Shown piece by piece: positions 24,941-32,504 of a stretch of 34,198 nucleotides of DNA. The notes under the pieces are model-generated. The model did not search any database, was not told the origin of the DNA, and worked only from the letters and a program-made list of their open reading frames with translations. Origin of the DNA: CAZYXZ01 sp964651395 (GTDB taxonomy: Bacteria; Actinomycetota; Actinomycetes; BP-191); assembly GCA_964651395.1 (NCBI GenBank), contig CAZYXZ010000031.1, forward strand, positions 1-34,198, written 5' to 3'. Made by a program: the position numbers and the translations under genes. Every line of letters begins with the position of its first letter. The stretch's first letter is position 1.

Positions 24941-24962
24941 TGGCACTCTCCCGTCGAGTAGG

Positions 24963-24968
24963 TAGGTT
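24963..24968 (+). promoter_or_regulatory. Predicted -10 box for leaderless MDMPI-like mRNA
   Basis: TAGGTT fits TANNNT and is followed by seven bases and the ATG at 24976. No ribosome site at usual spacing is seen. It lies in the 35-base gap shared with the dehydrogenase gene. Confidence 0.5.
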
Positions 24969-24975
24969 GGCGCCC

Positions 24976-25545
24976 ATGCTGCCCGGTGAGGACGACCTGC
25001 GCATCGAGCGAGGCCAGCTGATGGACACGCTGGACTCGCTCACGCCCGACGAGCTGGAGAGCGCACCGACGCTCTGCGCGGGCTGGTCGCCCCGCGACCT
25101 GCTCGCCCACATGCTCACCGTGGAGGACGGGCTCGGCTACTACCTGCGCTCCTTCGGCCGGATCAGCGCGGCGAACGAGAAGGCGGTCGAGGAGCTGCGC
25201 GCCACCGATCTGGAGACGCTGCTGGTCCGTGGCCGTCGCTGGGCGGCCGAGCCTGGACTGGTCTCGCGGGTCGCGGCATGGGGCCTGCTGGGCGACAACG
25301 CGACGCACCATCAGGACCTGCTGCGCGGGATCGGACGCACCCGCGACATCCCGGAGGCGTCACGGCGCGCGATCCTGCGCGAGGGGTCGGTCCTCGGCGT
25401 CAAGAAGCTGGCCTCCTACCGCGTGGTCCCGAGCGACATCGGCAAGCCCCGCGGACGCGGCCAGGAAGTGCACGGCACCGCGGAGGCCCTCGGCCTCTGG
25501 CTCTCCGGTCGCCAGGGCCTGGAGCCCGAGCTCACCTTCGCCTAA
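24976..25545 (+). CDS. DinB/maleylpyruvate-isomerase-like (MDMPI) four-helix protein
   Basis: The 189-residue protein begins MLPGEDDLRIERGQLMDTLD and has the four-helix DinB-like pattern with TLCAGWSPRDLLAHMLTVED, the N-terminal signature of the mycothiol-dependent maleylpyruvate isomerase family. Candidate metal ligands are the His in LLAHM and the HH pair in NATHHQDLLRG. Members bind zinc and mycothiol-type thiols in actinobacteria, but the specific reaction here is unknown. ATG at 24976 is preferred over an in-frame TTG at 24967. The stop overlaps the DUF1501 copy B stop by four bases (CTAA). Confidence 0.85.
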   Translation: MLPGEDDLRIERGQLMDTLDSLTPDELESAPTLCAGWSPRDLLAHMLTVEDGLGYYLRSFGRISAANEKAVEELRATDLETLLVRGRRWAAEPGLVSRVAAWGLLGDNATHHQDLLRGIGRTRDIPEASRRAILREGSVLGVKKLASYRVVPSDIGKPRGRGQEVHGTAEALGLWLSGRQGLEPELTFA

Positions 25546-26804
25546 CGCTTGTCGGCGAGGCCGAGCGGGCGCGCGCGGTGGCCCGGGAAGACGTCGCCGA
25601 CCCGGCTGTTGCCCATCCGGTTCATGACCACGTCGGCCAGCACGTCGCGGTAGTCGATCGTCACGCGCAGGTCGCCGCGGTCGTCGAGCTGCTTGGCGCC
25701 GAGTCCCGGCCAGCGGGCGTAGACCTTGCCGCCGCGGATGCCGCCGCCCATCACGAACATGCAGTTGCCGTAGCCGTGGTCGGTGCCCGCGCTGCCGTTC
25801 TCCGCCGGCGTACGGCCGAACTCCGACAGCGCCACCACCGTGATGTTGTTCATCGCGGAACCGAGGTCCGTGTAGAACGCGCCCAGACCGCCCGCGAGCG
25901 TCGTCACCATGTCCGCCATCAGGCCACCGCTCGGGCCGCCGGCCGCCGCGTGCAGGTCCCACCCGTCGAGGTCGATCGCCGCCGCCTCGAGGCCGGACCC
26001 GGACTTGATGAAGCTCGCGACCTCCTGCAGTCGCTGCCCGAACGTGTTCGCCGGGTAGACCGCGCCGTTGGCCGGCTCGTAGACCTTGCCGCGGCGCGCA
26101 GCGAGCAGCGAGATCATGCGGATGGTGCGGCGCCCGTCGTCGCCGACGTTGCCGGCGACGTCCGCGTAGAGCGTCCCCAGCGCGGTGTTGTACTGCTTCT
26201 CGACGTCCGGCGGGCACTGGATGCGGAAGTCGCTCGCCTGCTGCACCGCGAAGTCCGGCGCCGGGCCACGCATGCTCACCGGGACCGCCGACCCGATCGC
26301 GACACTGGGGAACGGCGGAAGCCCGGACGGCCGCGACGTGAACGCGCGGTCGATCCAGCCCGTGTAGATGCCCGAGTCCGCGGCCACGCCGCGCTCGAAC
26401 GAGTCCTGCGCCTCGAAGTGCGAGCGAGTCCCGTCCGGCTCACCCGTCGCGTGGACGACCGCGAGGTCGCGCGCGTCCCAGGCCTTCTTCAGCGGCGCCA
26501 TGTTGGGGTGCATGCCGAACAGCCGGTCCAGCGGGATCGCGACGCTCTTCGGGACGGCGATCGTCGGGCGCTTCTTCGCGTACTCGGGGTCGCCGACCGG
26601 CGCCACGACACTGAGCCCGTCCATGCCGCCACGGAGGAAGACGAAGACCAGGGTGTCGCCCTTGGGGCCGGCGGCCGCGAAGGAGAAGCGCGCGCCCGTG
26701 ACGCCGATGGCGCCGGCCAGGCCCGCCGCGGCGAGCAGGCGACGTCGGGTCAGGCCCTCACCCTCCGGGCAATCGCACGGCGCGTACGCCACCGACTCGT
26801 TCAT
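25542..26804 (-). CDS. DUF1501 family Tat-exported protein (copy B)
   Basis: The 420-residue protein has a Tat signal TRRRLLAAAGLAGAIGVTG at about residues 19-37, with a C-x-C motif before it (C10, C12). The DUF1501 signatures are VFVFLRGGMDGLSVV, RSHFEAQDSFERG, GWDLHAAAGG, VALSEFGRTP and GTDHGYGNCMFV. It keeps the same putative metal residues as copy A while differing in many other places. ATG at 26804 is preferred because AGGAG lies four bases upstream; ATG at 26816 overlaps the DUF1800 stop by ATGA but has no ribosome site. It is the second gene of the DUF1800-DUF1501 copy B operon. Confidence 0.9.
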   Translation of the reverse strand: MNESVAYAPCDCPEGEGLTRRRLLAAAGLAGAIGVTGARFSFAAAGPKGDTLVFVFLRGGMDGLSVVAPVGDPEYAKKRPTIAVPKSVAIPLDRLFGMHPNMAPLKKAWDARDLAVVHATGEPDGTRSHFEAQDSFERGVAADSGIYTGWIDRAFTSRPSGLPPFPSVAIGSAVPVSMRGPAPDFAVQQASDFRIQCPPDVEKQYNTALGTLYADVAGNVGDDGRRTIRMISLLAARRGKVYEPANGAVYPANTFGQRLQEVASFIKSGSGLEAAAIDLDGWDLHAAAGGPSGGLMADMVTTLAGGLGAFYTDLGSAMNNITVVALSEFGRTPAENGSAGTDHGYGNCMFVMGGGIRGGKVYARWPGLGAKQLDDRGDLRVTIDYRDVLADVVMNRMGNSRVGDVFPGHRARPLGLADKR

Positions 26805-26812
26805 CTCGCTCC

Positions 26813-28234
26813 TCATCGGAACTGCGTGTACGGCGAGCTGAGGATCAGCGCCGCGAGCTGCGGCGTGACCTGGTTGATGTAGTTCTGGTCGACGGAGGCC
26901 TTCTCCTGATGGCCCAGGTAGCGGATCAGCACCGCTCGGTGCGCCGTCGACATCGGCTGCTGGAGCAGCCGGTTCATGAGCCGGTCGACCAGCTGGCCGA
27001 TGGTCGTGGGCGCGGGCGAGCCCACCAGCGTCGCCGCGTTGAGCCCGCTCACCCCGCCGATGCGGCCCTGCACGAGCCACTGGAGGCTGTTCCAGCGAGC
27101 GAGCGTGCCGGCGGTGCCGATCCAGTCGTCGGCGACGTCGGAGTAGCCGTCCGGGGGTCCGTGCCCGAAGGGCTCCTCCCCCATCCGCGTGAGCTCGAGC
27201 ACGAGACCCTGCGCCGCCTCGAGCCCGATCGTGTAGGTGTAGTTCAGCCCGAGGGCGCGCACTGCCGCGGCCAGCATCTCGTGCGGTCGCCGGTACTTCA
27301 GCCCGCCGCTGTTGCGGAACGCCGAGCTGTCGACGATGTGCCGGATCATCGGCGCGATCGCCGTGCCGTTGGCGAGGTAGACCTGCGCGGTGGACGCGAC
27401 GAGGCTGGCCGGCGGCGTGTCCGAGACGAACCGGCGGCAGAGCTTGCCGGCCAGGAAGCGCGCCGTGGCGGGGTGGCGCGCCAGGTAGTTGATGAGCGAC
27501 GTGCCGACCTCGAGCCCGCCCTCGGGTGTCGTGTTGGCGTGCCGCCATCCCATGACCTTCACCGGACCGACGTGGTGCATCTCCGGCCGGTAGGCGAAGG
27601 TGCCGAAGTTGGCGTCGATCGACCAGCCCGTGAAGACGAGCGACGCGTTGCGGACGTCCTCTTCGGTGTAGCCGCCGTGCACGCCCACCGTGTGCAGCTC
27701 GAGGATCTCGCGGCCGTAGTTCTCGTTGATGTTCGTCGCGTCGGAGAGCCAGTTGTCCAGATAGGTGAGCATCGCCGGACTCTTCGCCGACGCGAGCAGC
27801 ATGTCCGAGAACGTGCCGAGCGCATGCGTGCGCGCGACGTCACGGTCGTCCGCGACGCGGTACTTGTGGGCAAGCCGGTGCGTGGCCAGGATGCTGAAGT
27901 GGTTGGCCCAGAAGGCGACCATCACCTCGTAGAGCTGACGCTCGCTCCAGATCTGCCGGAAGACGGTCTGTCCCTTGAGCTCCTGGATGACCCGGTCGCC
28001 GTTGGCCTCGAAGAAGTTGACTGCACCCGGGGTCCGGTGGAGCACGAAGGACTCCGCCAGCGCCGACACCGTGTGGTCGGGGACGTTCTCGTAGTCCAGC
28101 TGCTCCTCGACGAACGCCTTGATGCCCACCTGGCGGATGTGGTCGACCAGCGCCGGCGTCGGTCCGTGGGTGAGCCGGCGCGCGACGTGCAATGCGGCAT
28201 CGCGACTCAGCGGCACCGGACGAGTGACAGCCAT
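26813..28234 (-). CDS. DUF1800 family protein lacking a signal peptide (copy B)
   Basis: The 473-residue protein begins MAVTRPVPLSRDAALHVARR and runs straight into the DUF1800 fold: RRLTHGPTPALVDHIRQVGI, FWANHFSILA, NINENYGREILELHTVGVHG and RHPATARFLAGKLCRRFVSD. RRPHEMLAAAVRALGL follows near the end. Unlike copy A it has no Tat or Sec signal. The start at 28234 follows an AGAGGGGG site seven bases upstream, and I see no signal-encoding extension in frame upstream. If it acts outside the cell it must be carried by its Tat-bearing partner DUF1501. Otherwise it may work in the cytosol. Confidence 0.9.
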   Translation of the reverse strand: MAVTRPVPLSRDAALHVARRLTHGPTPALVDHIRQVGIKAFVEEQLDYENVPDHTVSALAESFVLHRTPGAVNFFEANGDRVIQELKGQTVFRQIWSERQLYEVMVAFWANHFSILATHRLAHKYRVADDRDVARTHALGTFSDMLLASAKSPAMLTYLDNWLSDATNINENYGREILELHTVGVHGGYTEEDVRNASLVFTGWSIDANFGTFAYRPEMHHVGPVKVMGWRHANTTPEGGLEVGTSLINYLARHPATARFLAGKLCRRFVSDTPPASLVASTAQVYLANGTAIAPMIRHIVDSSAFRNSGGLKYRRPHEMLAAAVRALGLNYTYTIGLEAAQGLVLELTRMGEEPFGHGPPDGYSDVADDWIGTAGTLARWNSLQWLVQGRIGGVSGLNAATLVGSPAPTTIGQLVDRLMNRLLQQPMSTAHRAVLIRYLGHQEKASVDQNYINQVTPQLAALILSSPYTQFR

Positions 28235-28390
28235 GGGACGACCCCCTCTTTCGCTCGTTAACGGTGATGCGTCCACCGCGACACGGGCGCGCTCATCTCA
28301 GCGCTTCGACGAGGCTGGGGCTGGTCCTGCGCCGCTCCAGCCTGACGGTCCATGATGAACCGGGCAAGTAGGGACGAAAGGGGACACGGC

Positions 28391-29905
28391 GTGGCGCTCG
28401 GGGAGCACAACCTGGCCAAGCTCGCCGAGGCGGCAGTCGAGCGGCACGGGGACGCCTCCGGCGTGCACTTCGAAGGCACGTGGACGCCCGGCACGGTGAA
28501 CTTCGAGCGCATCTCCCGGCTGTCGCGCTCCATCGTCGACCTGGGCATCGAGCCGGGAGATCGCGTCGCCGTGATGATGGCGAACTGTCCCGAGGTCGCG
28601 ATCAGCTACGTCGCCCTGTGGCGCGCGGGCGCGGTCATCACCCCGGTCATCTTCCTGCTGCCCGCGGCCGAGCTCGCGCACGTGCTCACCGACTCGGGCG
28701 CGCGCGCCATCATCACGACGCCCGAGTTCCTGCCGGTCGTCCGCGCCGCGAGCGCCGACGTGCCCACCCTCGAGCACGTCATCGTCCACGGCGGCGGCGA
28801 CGAGACGTCCTTGTCGTTCGCCGACCTCGAGGCCGGCGAGCCGGGCTCGATCGTGGACCGCGCCGACGACGACCTCTCGGCGCTCATGTACACCGGCGGG
28901 ACGACCGGTCGGTCCAAGGGCGTCATGCTCACCCACGCCAGCCTGTGGTACGCCGGCCACGCGGCCGACGAGCTGGTCTACCGCGAGGGCATCCGCAAGA
29001 CGCTGGTACCGGTCCCGCTGTCCCACGCGCTCGGCCTGCTGCTCACCGTCGGCGGGATGCACGCGCGCGAGCCGTCGGAGACCGTCCTCATGCGGTGGTT
29101 CGACCCGGTCGGCTGGCTGGGCCTGGCATCACAGCACGCGATCCAGCGCGGCCAGCTCGTGCCGTCGATGTTCCCGCTGCTGCTCGCGCAGCCGCTCGAG
29201 GACTACGACCTCTCCTCGATCCGTTACCTGACCTGCGGTGCGGCGCCGCTGCCGATGGAGCACGTCCGCGAGCTCGAGCGCCGGCTGCCCCATCTCGAGG
29301 TGCTCGAAGGCTACGGCGCGACGGAGACCAGCGGCATCGTCTCGGTCAACCCGCCCGGGCAGCGACGCCTCGGCTCGACCGGCAAGCCACTGGGCGGGCT
29401 GGAGATCCGCGTCCTCGACGACGACAACGTGGACGTGCCGGCCGGCGAGGACGGCGAGTTGTGCATCCGCTCGCCCGGCGTCATGCAGGGCTACTGGCAG
29501 GCGCCCGAGGCCACGGCCGCGGCCATCGTCGACGGCTGGTTCCACACCGGCGACATCGGCCACGTCGACGCCGACGGCTACGTCTTCATCGTCGACCGGA
29601 AGAAGGACCTGATCATCCGCGGCGGCTTCAACGTCTTCCCGCGCGAGGTCGAGGACGCCCTCGCCGAGCACCCGGAGGTCACCGCGGCCGGCGTCGTCGG
29701 CAAGCCCGACGAGATGCACGGCGAGGAGGTGGTCGCGTTCGTGACGCTGCAGCCGGAGTCCACCCTCACGCCGGAGGAGATCGTGGCCTGGGCGAAGGAG
29801 CGGCTGGGCGGGTACAAGTACCCCCGCGACGTCCGGGTCGTCGAGGCGCTCCCGCTCACCCCGGTCCTCAAGCTCGACCGCAAGAAGCTGCGCACCCTCC
29901 TCTAG
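28391..29905 (+). CDS. AMP-dependent acyl-CoA synthetase/ligase
   Basis: The 504-residue enzyme activates a carboxylic acid to acyl-AMP and then acyl-CoA. The P-loop is YTGGTTGRSKGVMLTHAS. The A5 motif GYGATETSG, GDIGHVDADGY and the hinge DRKKDLIIRGGFNVFPREVE are present, and the C-terminal lysine is in LKLDRKKLRTLL. The substrate cannot be predicted from these motifs; a fatty or aromatic acid is likely. GTG at 28391 is supported by AAAGGGG seven bases upstream, better than starts at 28352 or earlier. It is divergent from DUF1800 copy B with a 156-base gap, and the ferritin-like gene follows 70 bases after its stop. Confidence 0.93.
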   Translation: MALGEHNLAKLAEAAVERHGDASGVHFEGTWTPGTVNFERISRLSRSIVDLGIEPGDRVAVMMANCPEVAISYVALWRAGAVITPVIFLLPAAELAHVLTDSGARAIITTPEFLPVVRAASADVPTLEHVIVHGGGDETSLSFADLEAGEPGSIVDRADDDLSALMYTGGTTGRSKGVMLTHASLWYAGHAADELVYREGIRKTLVPVPLSHALGLLLTVGGMHAREPSETVLMRWFDPVGWLGLASQHAIQRGQLVPSMFPLLLAQPLEDYDLSSIRYLTCGAAPLPMEHVRELERRLPHLEVLEGYGATETSGIVSVNPPGQRRLGSTGKPLGGLEIRVLDDDNVDVPAGEDGELCIRSPGVMQGYWQAPEATAAAIVDGWFHTGDIGHVDADGYVFIVDRKKDLIIRGGFNVFPREVEDALAEHPEVTAAGVVGKPDEMHGEEVVAFVTLQPESTLTPEEIVAWAKERLGGYKYPRDVRVVEALPLTPVLKLDRKKLRTLL

Positions 29906-29913
29906 ATTCGAGG

Positions 29914-29952
29914 TGTTACGGTGCCACGACAGCACGGAAGCAGGCTGTAACA
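29914..29952. promoter_or_regulatory. Nested inverted repeat upstream of the ferritin-like gene
   Basis: TGTTAC (29914-29919) and GTAACA (29947-29952) are perfect 6-bp arms, and GTGC (29921-29924) with GCAC (29932-29935) lies inside. This sits in the 70-base gap after the ligase stop. It could be an operator or a hairpin uncoupling the ferritin-like gene from the ligase. No clear -10 or -35 was found with it. Confidence 0.3.
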
Positions 29953-29975
29953 ACCTGGAAGCTGGTGGAATCGTC

Positions 29976-30998
29976 TTGAGAGAGCTTGTCGTCCCGCCTG
30001 GGGGGTTCGTTCCGGCCCCCGCGATCCCGCAGCCGAACATCTACCCGATGGAGTGGCGGATCGACACGCCGCGGCTCGTGGACCTCTACGAGAAGAGCAA
30101 GGTCGCCCTGTGGAACCCGAGCGACCTGCCGTGGGACGCCCTCGACCCGTCGGCGTACACCCGGGAGCAGCGGCTCGGGATGATGTATTGGTGGGCGTTG
30201 CTCGCCAACTTCGACGCCTCCGGCCCGGCCGTCTTCGCGCGCGCGACCATCCACGCGTTCGAGATGCACGAGGAGGACCCGGTCCGTAAGTGCTTCTTCT
30301 CGATCACGCGCGACGAGATGAACCACGAGGAGTGCTGCCAGCGCGCGATCACGAAGCTCTGGCCGGGCGGGCCGCTCGACTTCGAGCCGGCCGACGACCT
30401 CGAACGCGCCGCGCACAACAACATCGCGTGGCTCTACCACAACGGCGGGCGCTACTGGAACGGCTACAACAGCTCGCTCGGCAAGTACCCGATGGGCGTG
30501 CTGTTCACGAGCTTCATGATGGGCGAGGTCGCCTCGTCGACGCTGTTCCGCATGATGGCCAGCGGCGCGAAGAACCCCGTGTTCCAGGAGGTCTTCACCC
30601 GGATCGGCCGCGACGAGTCACGCCACCTGCAGATCTGCATGGTGCTGCTCGAGAACAACGTGCCGACGCTCACGCAGGAGCAGAAGGACATCATCACGCG
30701 CCAGCTGCGCGCCGGCTTCGTATTCCTGTCGATGGTGCTGTGGGAGCCGCCCAACCAGTTCTGGGACCTGCCGGACTACTTCCTCGCCAACCACCAGGTG
30801 CTCATCGACCACGCCCGTGACGCCGGGCTGGGAGTGCTCTCCTACGACGAGCAGGCGGAGAACTGGAAGACCGCCATCGCGAAGGTGCGGGCGATCGTCG
30901 AGCGGTGGGGCGTCGACTTCCCGGCCATTCCCGAGCTCGACCTCGACGGCGTCGACGTAGGGGATATCGGGCCCGAGGACATCATCCCGGTGTTCTAA
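29976..30998 (+). CDS. Ferritin-like di-iron carboxylate protein, probable oxygenase
   Basis: The 340-residue helical protein carries a full di-iron ligand series. Asp80 is the likely first ligand. Glu114 and His117 lie in EMNHEECC, Glu184 in GEVASS, and Glu214 with His217 in DESRHLQ. Two E-x-x-H motifs on separate helices are the mark of R2-like, BMM-like and AurF-like proteins. The Asp80-to-Glu114 gap of 34 residues is close to the R2 pattern. The fold family is clear; the exact subgroup is not. A TTG start at 29976 (LRELVVPPGG) is chosen because GGTGGA lies six bases upstream and the ligase stop is at 29905. An upstream GTG at 29913 is possible. The neighbouring acyl-CoA ligase hints at an acyl or aromatic substrate. 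Confidence 0.8.
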   Translation: MRELVVPPGGFVPAPAIPQPNIYPMEWRIDTPRLVDLYEKSKVALWNPSDLPWDALDPSAYTREQRLGMMYWWALLANFDASGPAVFARATIHAFEMHEEDPVRKCFFSITRDEMNHEECCQRAITKLWPGGPLDFEPADDLERAAHNNIAWLYHNGGRYWNGYNSSLGKYPMGVLFTSFMMGEVASSTLFRMMASGAKNPVFQEVFTRIGRDESRHLQICMVLLENNVPTLTQEQKDIITRQLRAGFVFLSMVLWEPPNQFWDLPDYFLANHQVLIDHARDAGLGVLSYDEQAENWKTAIAKVRAIVERWGVDFPAIPELDLDGVDVGDIGPEDIIPVF

Positions 30999-31279
30999 GC
31001 GCAGTCCTTGCATTCCTTCTTGCGGGCGTTGGCCAGCTGGCTCTTGTGCTTCACGAGGAAGCAGCGGCTGCAGGTGAACTCATTCTCCTGCTTCGGCACC
31101 GGCTTGATGGAGAGCTCGTCCGCGACCTCTTCGGATCCGGCCAGCTCCATCTCGAAGGCGAGGTCGTCCTCGTCCTCGGCGACGCCGACCGGCTGCTCGG
31201 GCTTGCGCGTGATGAGCTCGTCGAGGCTGTCCTCGGCCTCGATCGAGGTGGGCTTGCGTACGTCGTAGTCCTGCGTCAC
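30995..31279 (-). CDS. DUF4193 family zinc-ribbon protein
   Basis: The 94-residue protein has an acidic N-terminus (TSIEAEDSLDELITR, then EDEDDLAFEMELAG). It ends in a conserved zinc-ribbon-like part with FTCSRCFLV and ECKDCA, so four cysteines are in place. This is the DUF4193 pattern, an actinobacterial family. In mycobacteria the member lies close to dut (Rv2699c, from memory). Here it is about 18 kb from dut. The start is GTG at 31279 with AGGA eight bases upstream. The function is unknown; its acidic tail and zinc site would suit an RNA-polymerase or ribosome contact, but I have no evidence for that. The stop overlaps the ferritin-like gene by CTAA. Confidence 0.92.
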   Translation of the reverse strand: MTQDYDVRKPTSIEAEDSLDELITRKPEQPVGVAEDEDDLAFEMELAGSEEVADELSIKPVPKQENEFTCSRCFLVKHKSQLANARKKECKDCA

Positions 31280-31332
31280 CGCGTGTGTCCTCACCAACGA
31301 AGATCATTAACTGAAGGAGCGAGCATGCTACT

Positions 31333-31359
31333 AACACCGCACGGCTGACTTTCGTTCCC
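31333..31359 (-). promoter_or_regulatory. Candidate ECF (SigR/SigH-type) promoter for DUF4193
   Basis: On the minus strand GGGAAC (31359-31354), an 18-base spacer and GTT (31335-31333) match the pattern GGAAY-N17/18-GTT of thiol-stress sigma factors of the SigR/SigH group. The start codon of DUF4193 is 53 bases downstream. The four-cysteine protein makes thiol control attractive, but short motifs like this also arise by chance. Confidence 0.35.
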
Positions 31360-31366
31360 ACGCCCG

Positions 31367-31382
31367 CACGGGTTCACCCGTG
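31367..31382 (-). terminator. Perfect hairpin after the DUF5667 gene
   Basis: CACGGGTTCACCCGTG is a 6-bp perfect stem with a four-base loop. It lies 18 bases past the stop of the DUF5667 gene and before the DUF4193 promoter. No U-tract follows on the minus strand. It is most likely a terminator that separates the two genes. Confidence 0.5.
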
Positions 31383-31400
31383 TCGCGCCCATCCGGTGGC

Positions 31401-32375
31401 TCAGCCGCCGAGGAGTGGGGTCGGCAGGGGCACCGGGAGCGAGGGGGCCGGGCTGGCCGACGAGGCACCGGAGGTGCCCGTGGGTGCGGGGCTGGCGGGG
31501 CGCGTGGGGGACGCGCTACCGCTGGGAGCCGGGCCGGGGCTGGCCGGCTTCGTGGTGGCCGGGGCGCCGCTCGGCGGTGCGACCGGCGGCGTGACCGGCA
31601 CGCCCGGGACCGGGTTGCCCGACACGGGGATCGCCGCGGCCTTGGCCGCCTCGAGCAGCTGGAGCGTGTGGGCGACGTCGACGCGCAGCAGCAGCGGCAG
31701 CGCCGGCAGCAGCGCGTTGAGCCGGGCGACCTGCGCGTCGGTGAACTCGATGAGGTCCTGTGCGGCGTGTGTGGCGCCGGTTCGCGCGGCGTCCAGCAGC
31801 AGCGCGGTCCCGCGGCGCAGCTCCGCGTCAAGGGCCCGGAGCGTGGCGCGCACCTGGTCCACGTCGAGGGATCCGGCACCGTTGTCCGTGAGCATGCCGA
31901 GCAGCTCGTCGACGCGGGTCTCCACGTGGTCCAGCGACAGCACGCCCTCGTCGACCGGGGTGTCCGCGAGCTCGGTCTGGAGTCGCTCGACGGCGCGCTT
32001 GATCCCGTACAGCGGGTCGCCGGGCAGGGACCGGCTCGCGCCGATGCCCGCGCCGGTCACCGCGACGGCGACGGCGAGCACCCCGGTCACGGCCTGGACG
32101 ACAGGTCCTGCCGCCCAGGCCGGAAGCACCGAGGAGATCGCTGGAGCGACCGCGGGAGCAGCGAGCGGGGCGGCGGCCGGAAGGGTCGCCGCGGCGCCGC
32201 CGAGACCGGCGGCGAAGAGCGGGGTGCCGGCGGCGCCGGAGAGCTGGCTCGCGCTGCGCAGCGGCACGGCGCTGAGCCGGGTGGCGAGGCGGACGAGCGG
32301 GTCGGCGCCGGCGCCGGACTCGAGCGCGACCGCGAACGCCTCCGCGGCGCGGCGCTCCCTGCGGCCAACCAGCAC
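31401..32375 (-). CDS. DUF5667 membrane protein, anti-sigma-like
   Basis: The 324-residue protein has an N-terminal cytosolic part starting MLVGRRERRAAEAFAVALES, a hydrophobic stretch around residues 90-110, and the extracytoplasmic DUF5667 block SRSLPGDPLYGIKRAVERLQ. A long helical part follows, then a Pro/Ser/Ala-rich C-terminus (about 255-324). The N-terminus resembles the sigma-binding region of RsbN-type anti-sigma factors, which partner BldN-like ECF factors. No sigma-factor gene is adjacent in this window. GTG at 32375 has GGGGAG six bases upstream. Function is inferred from family. Confidence 0.82.
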   Translation of the reverse strand: MLVGRRERRAAEAFAVALESGAGADPLVRLATRLSAVPLRSASQLSGAAGTPLFAAGLGGAAATLPAAAPLAAPAVAPAISSVLPAWAAGPVVQAVTGVLAVAVAVTGAGIGASRSLPGDPLYGIKRAVERLQTELADTPVDEGVLSLDHVETRVDELLGMLTDNGAGSLDVDQVRATLRALDAELRRGTALLLDAARTGATHAAQDLIEFTDAQVARLNALLPALPLLLRVDVAHTLQLLEAAKAAAIPVSGNPVPGVPVTPPVAPPSGAPATTKPASPGPAPSGSASPTRPASPAPTGTSGASSASPAPSLPVPLPTPLLGG

Positions 32376-32491
32376 GTTGCACTCCCCGTTCGATGTTCTC
32401 CGTCACCGGTCTCAACGACGGAATTGGGGTGTCGGTACGGGCCATTTTCGACCTAGTCACAACGGGTTAGGAGGCGAAATCGCGTAAGAAC

Positions 32492-32497
32492 TACTGT
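32492..32497 (+). promoter_or_regulatory. Predicted -10 box for leaderless amidase mRNA
   Basis: TACTGT fits TANNNT and is followed by seven bases and the ATG at 32505. A GGAGG lies about 30 bases upstream, too far to serve as the ribosome site for this ATG. Confidence 0.5.
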
Positions 32498-32504
32498 GCG
32501 AGTC

